This document shows, piece after piece, positions 10,573-20,108 of a DNA stretch of 64,000 nt. The position numbers were made by a program, and so were the translations under genes. Source of the DNA: Craspedostauros australis. Taxonomy: Eukaryota; Bacillariophyta; Bacillariophyceae; Mastogloiales; Achnanthaceae. How positions within the stretch are numbered: position 1 is the first letter of the stretch; every line of letters begins with the position of its first letter. A model generated the notes under the pieces. The model was not told where the DNA came from, did no database searches, and worked only from the letters and a program-made list of their open reading frames with translations. The DNA is taken from contig JAMXDE010000004.1 in NCBI GenBank assembly GCA_026770025.1, positions 3,149,501 to 3,213,500 of the forward strand. The letters run 5' to 3'.

Positions 10573-11772
10573 ATGACGAGCCTCCTTGGATCGATCTTCG
10601 GCGGAGAAGCGCAGAAGGATGAAACCAGGGAATCGCTGTTCGATGAGTCGAAGGCGCTTCCAGAACGCCCGCAGCACAAGCCCGTGGAACGGCCGCCCAG
10701 CCGCGATAGAAGTGGCGACGGCGATGCCACTTTCTCGGAGGAAGCCGCAGATGGCAACAAGCGGAGAACGAAGGGCAGGAAGCCACAGAAGCCAGCTGGC
10801 GCAACGCAGAACCCGGAGGACGGCAATGACGCTGGCGGCAGAATTGACGACGAGCGCACCATCTTCGTCGGCAACCTCCCCCTCATTTCGCGCAAGGCGC
10901 TGGCCAGGCTGTTTGCTGACTGCGGGACGGTCCACAGCGCGCGTCTGCGCAACATCCCCGTCACGGGCATCAAGCTTCCGCCCTCCGAGGCCGGCAACCA
11001 GGATCTCATGCGCAAGGTTTGCGTCAACACGGGGAAGATAGAATCCGCCGCGGCCACGGTGCAAGGATACGTCGTCTTCAAATCTGCGGAATCGGTTGAG
11101 AAGGCGCTGCAGCTCAATAACGTCTTGAAAGTGGAAGGACACACGTTGCGCATCGATCGTGCGAAACCCACGATTGATGCATCGCGCAGCGTCTTCGTCG
11201 GCAATCTGTCGCACGGCCACACCGACGAAGCGTCATTGCAAAAGCACTTCGAAACCGGCTGTTCGTTGGACAAGGGCGACATCGAAGGTGTTCGAATTGT
11301 GAGAGACAAGGAAACGCGCCAATGCAAGGGATTCGGTTACATTCTGTTCCGCGACAAATCATTGGCAGCCTCGGCGCTGAAGCTGCACGGCACAACGTAC
11401 AACAAACGAGAGCTGCGCGTTCAGGTGTGTGGCAAGCGATTGAAAGGTGGCAAAGGCAATCGCAGCACAGCCAAGAAGAGTGCTGCGACCGGCGCTAGCG
11501 TCCCCAAATCACCGTCGAACGGCAAGCAACGCCAGACGAAATCCGCCGGCGCCGTCCACGAACAGGCAACCGCAGGAGCATTTCGTCGCATCCTCGCCAA
11601 GCAGGCAACGCAGTCGTCCAAATCCTATTCAGAGAAAGACCGCAAACGCGGCGCCAAGCGCAAATCGTCCACCAATTCCAAACGCGCCGCCATCGAAAAG
11701 AAGACTGAAAAACGAGTCAAGAAGCTGCATAAACGAATGGTCAAGGGTATGGGAAAGAATAAGAATCGATGA
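10573..11772 (+). CDS. RBM34: RBM34/Nop12-like RNA-binding protein (ribosome biogenesis)
   Basis: The product is 399 aa and intronless. A Lys/Glu-rich N-terminus is followed by two RRM domains. RRM1 is at ~95-187, starting RTIFVGNLPL; its long loop insertion before KIESAAATVQGYVVF is typical of the RBM34/Nop12 family. RRM2 is at ~198-280, with SVFVGNL (RNP2) and CKGFGYILF (RNP1). The C-terminal ~110 residues are highly basic (KKTEKRVKKLHKRMVKGMGK), as expected of a nucleolar protein. Family members act in 60S pre-ribosome assembly; that role is inferred from the domain layout. Its stop lies 5 bp from the stop of the convergent acyl-CoA ligase gene. Confidence 0.85.
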   Translation: MTSLLGSIFGGEAQKDETRESLFDESKALPERPQHKPVERPPSRDRSGDGDATFSEEAADGNKRRTKGRKPQKPAGATQNPEDGNDAGGRIDDERTIFVGNLPLISRKALARLFADCGTVHSARLRNIPVTGIKLPPSEAGNQDLMRKVCVNTGKIESAAATVQGYVVFKSAESVEKALQLNNVLKVEGHTLRIDRAKPTIDASRSVFVGNLSHGHTDEASLQKHFETGCSLDKGDIEGVRIVRDKETRQCKGFGYILFRDKSLAASALKLHGTTYNKRELRVQVCGKRLKGGKGNRSTAKKSAATGASVPKSPSNGKQRQTKSAGAVHEQATAGAFRRILAKQATQSSKSYSEKDRKRGAKRKSSTNSKRAAIEKKTEKRVKKLHKRMVKGMGKNKNR

Positions 11773-11777
11773 AATTA

Positions 11778-13586
11778 TTACAGCTTGCTCAACTGCGGCC
11801 GTCCTCCGTACTTGCGAATCAATTCTTGTTTCAGCACCTTGCCCGATGCCGTTTTGGGGATGGTTGGGACGAGAAACAAATATCGCGGTCGTTTGTACTT
11901 GGCCAGATGATGCTGCGTGCAAAGTTGCTGAATGATGTTGAGATTCATGTCGGCGCCGGTGGCAATGACGACAACACACGCCACGGCTTCTCCGAATCGC
12001 TCATCAAGTCTGGGAAACACGGCGCATTCCACAATTTCGGCATGCCGCAGCAGGATGCGTTCGACTTCGGAAGCAAAGACGGTCTCCCCACCTGTCCGGA
12101 TCGTGTCCGTGCTGCGGCCACAAAAGTAGAAGGTGCCGTCATCGACAAATCCCAAATCGGACGTGGTGAGGTATTCATTGGGATTGCGATCGAGCTGCGT
12201 CGGTGCATCGCGATCCCAATACCCATTCATCATCTGCGGTCCTGCGAAGGCGATCAAGCCGATGCGGTTGTCTGTTTTCTGAATTTTTAGTTGAACATGC
12301 GGTGGCGGTGTCCCAATGCAGTCGGCAAACGAGACAGCAGCAGAGGTACGCTGCAGATCCAAAAACGTCAACGACGACGCGGCTTCCGTGCAGGCGTAGG
12401 TTTGGAGGAACCGCGCGTTGGGGAGGATCTTCTGCTTGTACTGTTGGTGGAGCTTGTGCGGGATGGATTGGCCACCGATCAACACCAATCGGACGTGGGA
12501 GTATCGTGCTGTGGGACGTTGTTGATGTGCGTATGCCTGTGCCATGGCCACCAGCATGGCCGGAACGACGACCAAGGTGTTGACGCAGTGCAATGCATCA
12601 TCGGCATTTGTATCCTTCGACAAGCATTTCCAGACAAGCGGCGGATTGAAAGATGCCGGCGATTGCTGCGCGTTCGTTGAGATTGTCGCTGTTGTTGTTG
12701 CTGCTGGATGCGCCGGCAATGCCAAACAACCACCAGCTAGCAGGACCGCCAATGCGCTGCTGAGACCACCAATGTGAAAGAACGGCACAGTCGACGCGAG
12801 CAGAACCGTGTCCAGGGAGTACTCACAAGGAGAATGGCACTTGGCGTACGCCTGGACGAGCAGCGCCCGGTGGCTCAATCGCACTCCCTTTGGTTTGCCG
12901 GATGTTGTTCCTGATGTGAACACAATGATGGCATCCGTGCTCGCGAATGCGTCGCCGCTTCGCAGTTCTGTCAACGATGAACGTGACATTTTGTTAGCTT
13001 GCTTGGTGTCACTTGCATGATCGGATTGCGTTGTCAGCACAGGTCTGGACGATGCGGACAAGGATGGAAGATGCAGGCATTTGCACAGATGTTCGTTGCT
13101 GCTCTTGCTACCATTGAGAATCTGAGACACCCTCTGCGCCGTTGCATGGAATTCACTGCTGTACAGAAGCAAGGTTCTGCACGTGACCGAGCCCTTTCCT
13201 GCTGCCGCTGCTGATGGTGCGAGCGCTCTGGCCATTTCCTGTGCCGTCCATCGCGTGTTCAGCATGACCGGCAACGCTGGAATTGCCCCGTCGTCTGCCG
13301 TGCAAGCCAGCACGGACATCAGCATGCTGAGCGAGTTGGAGGAGAGGTACGCCACGACGACGCTGTGACAACCGCCATCGGTGGCATCCGCAGCAAGTGA
13401 TTCTTGCAGAAAGGTCGACAGCCATCCCTTGTGCCACTGGATCGCCTCCCACGCCTCTCCATAGGTGATAATGTCCCTTCTCGCAACGCCATCCTGCGAT
13501 GGATGAACGACTTGAAAGCAGGATCTGTGCTTGTGTCGTTCGGATACATGCCTCAGATCATGCAGAATCGTCCTCTTCAACTCCAT
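11778..13586 (-). CDS. AAE14/MenE-like acyl-CoA ligase with peroxisomal C-terminus
   Basis: The product is 602 aa from the first ATG (13586); an upstream in-frame GTG at 13610 is not used here. It is an ANL-superfamily adenylate-forming enzyme. The P-loop FTSGTTSGKPKG is at ~223-234, and the core TYACTEAAS and TSDLGFVDDG motifs are present. The hinge region is GRSTDTIRTGGETVFASEVE, and the C-terminal catalytic Lys lies in KTASGKVLKQELI. The GRSxxxIxTGGExV segment and overall length resemble plant AAE14 (o-succinylbenzoyl-CoA ligase of phylloquinone synthesis), so that reaction is the best guess; another acyl-CoA ligase is possible. The last residues are QLSKL, a textbook PTS1 peroxisome signal. 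It is intronless and convergent with the RBM34-like gene. Confidence 0.8.
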   Translation of the reverse strand: MELKRTILHDLRHVSERHKHRSCFQVVHPSQDGVARRDIITYGEAWEAIQWHKGWLSTFLQESLAADATDGGCHSVVVAYLSSNSLSMLMSVLACTADDGAIPALPVMLNTRWTAQEMARALAPSAAAAGKGSVTCRTLLLYSSEFHATAQRVSQILNGSKSSNEHLCKCLHLPSLSASSRPVLTTQSDHASDTKQANKMSRSSLTELRSGDAFASTDAIIVFTSGTTSGKPKGVRLSHRALLVQAYAKCHSPCEYSLDTVLLASTVPFFHIGGLSSALAVLLAGGCLALPAHPAATTTATISTNAQQSPASFNPPLVWKCLSKDTNADDALHCVNTLVVVPAMLVAMAQAYAHQQRPTARYSHVRLVLIGGQSIPHKLHQQYKQKILPNARFLQTYACTEAASSLTFLDLQRTSAAVSFADCIGTPPPHVQLKIQKTDNRIGLIAFAGPQMMNGYWDRDAPTQLDRNPNEYLTTSDLGFVDDGTFYFCGRSTDTIRTGGETVFASEVERILLRHAEIVECAVFPRLDERFGEAVACVVVIATGADMNLNIIQQLCTQHHLAKYKRPRYLFLVPTIPKTASGKVLKQELIRKYGGRPQLSKL

Positions 13587-14032
13587 TGTCGTCGTGTCTG
13601 CCTCCTTCACTCCCTCTTGTTGTTGTTCTTGGATTCAAGTGGACAAGGGGTGGTGCGACGCCATCTTCTTGGTCGTCTTCTTGGAAGTGTCCCTTTGATG
13701 ATCATCTTCATCTCTTGAACTCTCTCGTGGTTTGAGTTGTCACACGTGTTGTTTGTTCATTGGAGTTGCGTCATCGATTCGAAGATTCTGTCACGAGTGA
13801 TTGTGTCCCGAGTAGAAGCAGATTTGGCGCCAAAAATGTTGTTGCGTTTGAGGTGGAGGTCGTATTCATGCAACAAATGCCCAAGGCATTGCATGAGCCA
13901 TTCTGCTCGCCCGGCGATGGAGGATCCCAGTAAAATGCTCTTGGGATATCTATTATACATTATGGTTACGTGAGCGATACCGAGTTCGCAGCAAGGCCCA
14001 TCGATGTCTTCATTCAGATCAAGATGATGCAT
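13587..14032. other. intergenic region
   Basis: This holds the upstream region of the ligase gene and the downstream region of the protease gene, both on the minus strand. I see no further gene, RNA or repeat. Confidence 0.4.
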
Positions 14033-16170
14033 TCAAAGCAACAGGATGATGCATACACCACATGATCCGAATATCCCAAGCACATCAAATGTTATCAACG
14101 ATCGTGCGACACCGCTTTTGGTTGATTGTGCGCCGTTGATCTGGTTTTGAACGCCCGAATCAACGCTTGATCTTTGGCCTGTGTCCCTCGATTCAGCCAG
14201 CGAGTTTTTGTCAGTGACATCGCTCGCAGCTGTCCGATTGGTCGATACTGTGGCTGACGTTGTCGTTGCTTCTGTCGCCTCGGTTGATGTTGGTTGAGTT
14301 GTGGTGGTAGCTGTGTCTGTGTCTGTGCCAGTAGTTGGCTGGGCCGTTGTCGTTGTCGTCGCCGTCGTTGCTGCCGTCGTTGTGGAAGGCGGGGGTTTCT
14401 CGGTCGTGGTGGTCGTAGTCGTTGTTGTTGTTGTTGTTGTTGTTGTTGTCGTCGTCGTAGTGACTGTCGTTGTTGTGGGTGTCGTGGTTGTACTGGTCGT
14501 GGTAGTTGCTGCTGCAGTTGTTGTTACTTCCGCTCCCCATGGTGAATTGATAATGTCAATGATCTCATCGTAGTACCAGCTGGCCGCAATGCCGAAATTG
14601 TTGCAAGAAGCAGCCCTGCCTTTGTGATGGCCAATCACCTTGTTGTCGGGAAAGCTCATGACGGGCGCACCAGACGATCCACCCTGCGTGTCGCAGCTAT
14701 AGGTGAATTCTTCGTACAAAATGCACGCATCATTCTCATTACCCCATCCCGAGGTGTCATAAAAGCTGATTTCCTTCGACCACGATGATGGATGGTGCGG
14801 GATGTATATCTGCTGCCAGAGTTTGTATGATCGTTCGAATTCCAGATACCTGCCCAGTACAATATGATAAGCCATGATCGTGTGACTCCAGTTGTTGAGG
14901 AAAAAACATGAATGCGGCGCGAGTGCAAAGAGGAGTGTGAGCATGCGCATCGATCAATCTGCCGGAAATAATACAATGAGAGAGACCAACGCATGCTCGT
15001 ACACAAAAGGCACTGCCAACGAAACCAAACTCACCCGTACGTCTTGCTCGGGTTGCCCTTGAGATGGACGAGAACGAAGTCGTTGTCTTCGTCTATTCTG
15101 GAGAGCTCATGCTTTTCATTTTCGGGTGCATCCCAGAGAACTCCCTTCAAGCCTCCATAGGAATCCCCATCCGTGCCACCACACACATCATCGGCCATGA
15201 ATTCGAAATCCGTATTCTCCACATCGCGTTGAGTCTTGATGCAATGGTACGGTACCATAAAGATGTCGTGCGGTCCGACCAAAAAGCCAGTGCAACCGGA
15301 ATTGCCGTTGGTCACGACGCGCGCAATCGCGCGAGAGACGGCTGGCAGCCCTCGATACTTGCTCTCGTCAGTGAAGCAGGCAGCATCCGTTGAATCGTCG
15401 ACACCGCAAAGTGCTAGGTTGCGTTGATCTTGCTGGTCCGGCTGGTGCTGATCATTCACATCATATTGATTTATTGCAGAAGAAGCGTGCGCGTTGACTG
15501 ATTCATACGAGTGCTCATTGGAGAAGTGCATTGCTTCTGCTTCGGATGGTTCCGACTCGTGTTGTTCGCGCAGATGCCGCTGCCGGTGCTGTCCCCGTTG
15601 ATGCTGACGTGATGGCAAAGACGGATAACCAGCCGCGTAGCGATCGACATTGAAGTGCACACTCAGAGTGTGAGATTCATCATTCTCGTCAGACTCAATG
15701 GGACATTGCGTCGTGATGTATGCAGTATCCCCCATGACCTGATGGGACCATTGTCGCAGGGACGAGATCTGATCGTCATGACGAAAGATGGTTGGTGTTT
15801 GCTCGTGCTGTGGATCATGCACGAGTAGAGAACAGCCATCATCGATCTGGAACGATTCCAAATGAATGGAAAGGTAGGAAGCACCAGAGTGCTCCAAACG
15901 GTACGATTGCCTCTTTGAATTTCCAACGATGGAATGAATCGATGGCTGTGTTGAGGATATCCATGTGTTGTGGATGTCACCAATGAGATTTGGCGGGTCG
16001 CTCGATGTGATCGATCCCGCTGGTAACTTGTGCGGTCGGGAACTTGGTGCCACTGCCACCGTCACTGCCATTGCGAATGGTATGACCATGGCTGCCATCG
16101 TCATGAACACTGCTGTCGATGTGCGAGTAATTGTCGCCATCGTGAACATCGGTCGGAGCTTCGTCATCAT
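14033..16170 (-). CDS. secreted trypsin-like serine protease, probably GPI-anchored
   Basis: There are two exons, 16170-15035 and 14849-14033, and the product is 650 aa. The intron (15034-14850, 185 bp) has a GTGAGT donor and GGGCAG acceptor, and splicing keeps the frame (KTYG then YLEF). I chose the ATG at 16170 because a signal peptide follows within ~41 residues (FMTMAAMVIPFAMAVTVAVA). The catalytic triad is visible: His309 in VPYHCIK, Asp364 in EDNDFVLVHL, Ser438 in GGSSGAPV, with YIPHHPSSWSKEIS before the Ser. Ser lies on exon 2; His and Asp lie on exon 1. A Thr-rich stalk follows (~486-560), then a C-terminal hydrophobic tail without a cytoplasmic part, which suggests a GPI signal. The substrate is unknown. 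Confidence 0.82.
14400..14460 (-). repeat. Thr-coding trinucleotide tract
   Basis: A (GTT)n/(AAC)n run, in frame in the protease gene, encodes part of the poly-Thr stalk. Confidence 0.8.
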
Positions 16171-16901
16171 CGTCCCGCGTCTTCTACGTTGTTGATCTGG
16201 TGAAATGTTCCTCTGATATGTGCGTACTTGTATGTGACATGCCCCTCTCTTGGGGATGGCGCCATCACACCGAGCCTCCATCATCATCCCTAGTATGCTG
16301 TGGAACGCAGTGTCGTGCGACCACGGCAGAACCATGTGGCGATCTTTGTGGGCTTTCCAGGCGCGAGGAGATTCCGCATGTGCAGATCCATTTGTCCAAA
16401 CAACATCCGAACACGTCCTCATCTCGGTGGTGTTGTGACGGTGTCCCACCAATGTTGCTGGCAAATTAGAGTGGAAAACCGACGCATCGGTCGTGCATAT
16501 TTCATTCGGGTGCAGAGAGTGGATGAATGTTCGCTGTTGTTGCCGTTGTTGTCACCTGTTGGAATCACAGAACATGTCGCATGTTTCTCGTTGCGTTCTC
16601 GTTGTGCCTGTTTTGTGCTGAACGTCGAGTCGTTCGGGATTTTCATCGCATTTTTGACATTTGTGATTGGTTGTGACTGTGGGATTCTTGCTTGCACATG
16701 GTCACAAACGTGACTGGAGTGGTAAAAAGGATGGTGAGATGCTTGTTCGAATGATCACACTGTGCCTGTGAGTGCATACAATTGTGACATTTTGGAGCCA
16801 ACGACGGTTACTCGAGGCTTCAATCCGTTAACAATGTGCGTTTAAACTTCTGTCCTGTGGTATGAATCGTGAATGTTCCGATTCGTGATTTGGGTTTCGG
16901 T
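16171..16901. other. intergenic region upstream of the protease gene
   Basis: I see no supported gene. It contains the protease promoter and the left flank of the 8.3-kb transposon insertion. Confidence 0.4.
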
Positions 16902-16905
16902 TTAG
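16902..16905. repeat. target-site duplication TTAG (left)
   Basis: TTAG directly precedes the left TIR. The same four bases directly follow the right TIR at 25228-25231. Confidence 0.8.
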
Positions 16906-16944
16906 GAGCCCATTCAGTCACAAACCAACGAGTCGCGGGGGGAG
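16906..16944 (+). repeat. left 39-bp terminal inverted repeat
   Basis: It starts GAGCCCATTCAGTCACAAAC and ends in a G-run followed by AG. It is the exact reverse complement of 25189-25227. Similarity stops at once on the inner side. Confidence 0.92.
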
Positions 16945-17934
16945 CAGTCTATATGCGTTTTCAGGTTATTGCAGAATATTATGCAGCGTGTTGTGAAGTA
17001 TATATAAAAAAATATCCGAGGTGGATCATCATTATATTAGATAAGTTATGGGCTGCTGTGGGTTTCAGGTAGACTCCTTGTAGGCACGCACGAAGTGAAG
17101 ACGAACGGATGGTGTCAGAACACGATTTCGTTGATGAGGCTTCGGATCGACGAGAAATACAGCATCACAGTTGACAACTGGTGGTTTCTGGTGGTCTCCA
17201 GAAAGGACGTGGAACCCTGGAGGGATTCCAAAGAGAGACGCTAGCGCTAAGTAAAGAGAAGCCTTGAACCCTGTTCGTTTGTCTTCAAAAATGTCAAAAA
17301 AAGACAACATTGATCTTTTTCGGACAACCAGAGAACATCACAGTTAAACAAGAATCGTCCTTGGCATGTGCTTCATTCCGGCGTTGTGTGCTTGACTTGT
17401 GCTGGAAACAGTTTTGAATTATTTTGATCCAATCGATGTGTTTCCAACCGTTCGACAGTTAAGAGGTCATGCGTACAGACGGATCTTCTGCCATATACAT
17501 AGCACCAGAATGAATTGACGATCGTGTGGGAAATTGTTGGTTGGGGTTGCTCCAGCGGCTTTCGGAGCGTCGGGACAACGGAGGAGGTTCCGTTCGGCCT
17601 CCCAAAAATCAGTGCAGCAACAACAACAGTCCACCTCCGCAACCCCAAACAACTCAAACACAATCACAACCAACAGGCAGAAAAGAGACAACCAGAGTGA
17701 CAACAGCATCAAGCATCATTGTTGCAGACAACAGAAAAGACACAAAAAGCAACAGCGCACTCCTTGACAACGACATGCAATCGATCAACAATCAAGTCAC
17801 ATAGAATCAAGAACAACCCGAGCAACCTCTGTCAACAACAAGACCAATTGAATCGAAACAGGTGATGAAAGTGCAAACCGTGCAACATCGAACACATCCA
17901 TGCTGGAGGCGTGAGTGAGCCAATGCACAGGCAT

Positions 17935-19952
17935 CGTCCATAGGCAGCAGGGGATCATTCGCAGCTCCACGACAAGTCAACCATCCATGGCCGCACCATC
18001 CAATCCACAGCGATTGTCGATGTGCAGCAGGAGATCATTCGCAGCTCCATGACAAGTCAACCATCTGCAACCGCACCATCCAATCCACAGTGATTGTCGA
18101 TAGGCAGGAGATCATTCGCAGCTCCACGACAAGTCAACCATCTGCAACCGCACCATCCAATCCACAGTGATTGTCGATGTGCAGGAGATCATTCGCAGCT
18201 CCACGACAAGTCAACCATCCATGGCCGCACCATCCAATCCACAGCGATTGTCGATAGGCAGGAGATCATTCGCAGCTCCATGACAAGTCAACCATCTGCA
18301 ACCGCACCATCCAATCCACAGTGATTGTCGATAGGCAGGAGATCATTCGCAGCTCCACGACAAGTCAACCATCTGCAACCGCACCATCCAATCCACAGTG
18401 ATTGTTGATGTGCAGGAGATCATTCGCAGCTCCACGACAAGTCAACCATCTGCAACCGCACCATCCAATCCACAGTGATTGTCGATGTGCAGGAGATCAT
18501 TCGCAGCTCCACGACAAGTCAACCATCCATGGCCGCACCATCCAATCCACAGCGATTGTCGATAGGCAGGAGATCATTCGCAGCTCCATGACAAGTCAAC
18601 CATCTGCAACCGCACCATCCAATCCACAGTGATTGTCGATGTGCAGGAGATCATTTGCAACTCCACGACAAGTCAACCATCCATGGCCGCACCATCCAAT
18701 CCACAGCGATTGTCGATGTGCAGCAGGAGATCATTCGCAGCTCCATGACAAGTCAACCATCTGCAACCGCACCATCCAATCCACAGTGATTGTCGATAGG
18801 CAGGAGATCATTCGCAGCTCCACGACAAGTCAACCATCCATGGCCGCACCATCCAATCCACAGCGATTGTCGATGTGCAGGAGATCATTTGCGACTCCAC
18901 GACAAGTCAACCATCCATGGCCGCACCATCCAATCCACAGCGATTGTCGATGTGCAGCAGGAGATCATTCGCAGCTCCACGACAAGTCAACCATCTGCAA
19001 CCGCACCATCCAATCCACAGTGATTGTTGATGTGCAGCAGGAGATCATTCGCAGCTCCACGACAAGTCAACCATCCATGGCCGCACCATCCAATCCACTG
19101 CGATTGTCGATGTGCAGCAGGAGATCATTCGCGACTCCACGACAAGTCAACCATCCATGGCCGCACCATCCAATCCACAGTGATTGTTGATGTGCAGCAG
19201 GAGATCATTCGCAGCTCCATGACAAGTCAACCATCCATGGCCGCACCATCCAATCCACTGCGATTGTCGATGTGCAGCAGGAGATCATTCGCAGCTCCAC
19301 GACAAGTCAACCATCCATGGCCGCACCATCCAATCCACAGCGATTGTCGATAGGCAGGAGATCATTCGCAGCTCCACGACAAGTCAACCATCCATGGCCG
19401 CACCATCCAATCCACAGTGATTGTCGATAGGCAGGAGATCATTCGCAGCTCCACGACAAGTCAACCATCCATGGCCGCACCATCCAATCCACAGCGATTG
19501 TCGATGTGCAGGAGATCATTTGCGACTCCACGACAAGTCAACCATCCATGGCCGCACCATCCAATCCACAGCGATTGTCGATGTGCAGCAGGAGATCATT
19601 CGCAGCTCCACGACAAGTCAACCATCTGCAACCGCACCATCCAATCCACAGTGATTGTTGATGTGCAGCAGGAGATCATTCGCAGCTCCACGACAAGTCA
19701 ACCATCCATGGCCGCACCATCCAATCCACTGCGATTGTCGATGTGCAGCAGGAGATCATTCGCAGCTCCACGACAAGTCAACCATCCATGGCCGCACCAT
19801 CCAATCCACAGCGATTGTCGATAGGCAGGAGATCATTCGCAGCTCCACGACAAGTCAACCATCCATGGCCGCACCATCCAATCCACAGTGATTGTCGATA
19901 GGCAGGAGATCATTCGCAGCTCCACGACAAGTCAACCATCTGCAACCGCAAC
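17935..19952. repeat. satellite array, ~26 units of 77-80 bp, inside the transposon
   Basis: Each unit contains GATCATTCGCAGCTCC, GACAAGTCAACCATC and CCAATCCACAG. Two main variants alternate (CCATGGCCGC versus TGCAACCGC), and the unit link is either GATAGGCAG or GATGTGCAGCAG. Higher-order copies exist: a segment at 18790 recurs at 19421 (offset 631 bp), and one at 18094 recurs at 18402 (offset 308 bp). The open frames through the array reflect the repeat and are not taken as genes. The array lies just past the 3' end of the transposase gene. Confidence 0.93.
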
Positions 19953-20108
19953 ATCCTATCTTTCGCAGATTCACTCTTTTCTTTTATAGTGCAGACATTT
20001 ATTTTATGAACTTCCCATGGTGCATTATCGATGCCATTCAGTATTTTCGATCCCAACCTTGGGCTGAACATCGTGCCTTGGACATGCCACCGGACATTGA
20101 AGAGCACC

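Noticed and set aside
13587-13610. Longer start for the acyl-CoA ligase at 13610
   Set aside because: The codon there is GTG, not ATG. The first ATG is at 13586, and nothing in the extra eight residues supports the longer form.
18094-19891. Open reading frames of 76-185 aa across the satellite
   Set aside because: They are open because the repeat unit happens to lack stops in those frames. They encode only the repeat and have no independent start context.
17935-19952. CRISPR-like array
   Set aside because: The whole 77-80 bp unit repeats without unique spacers, and the context is a eukaryotic transposon. It is a tandem satellite.
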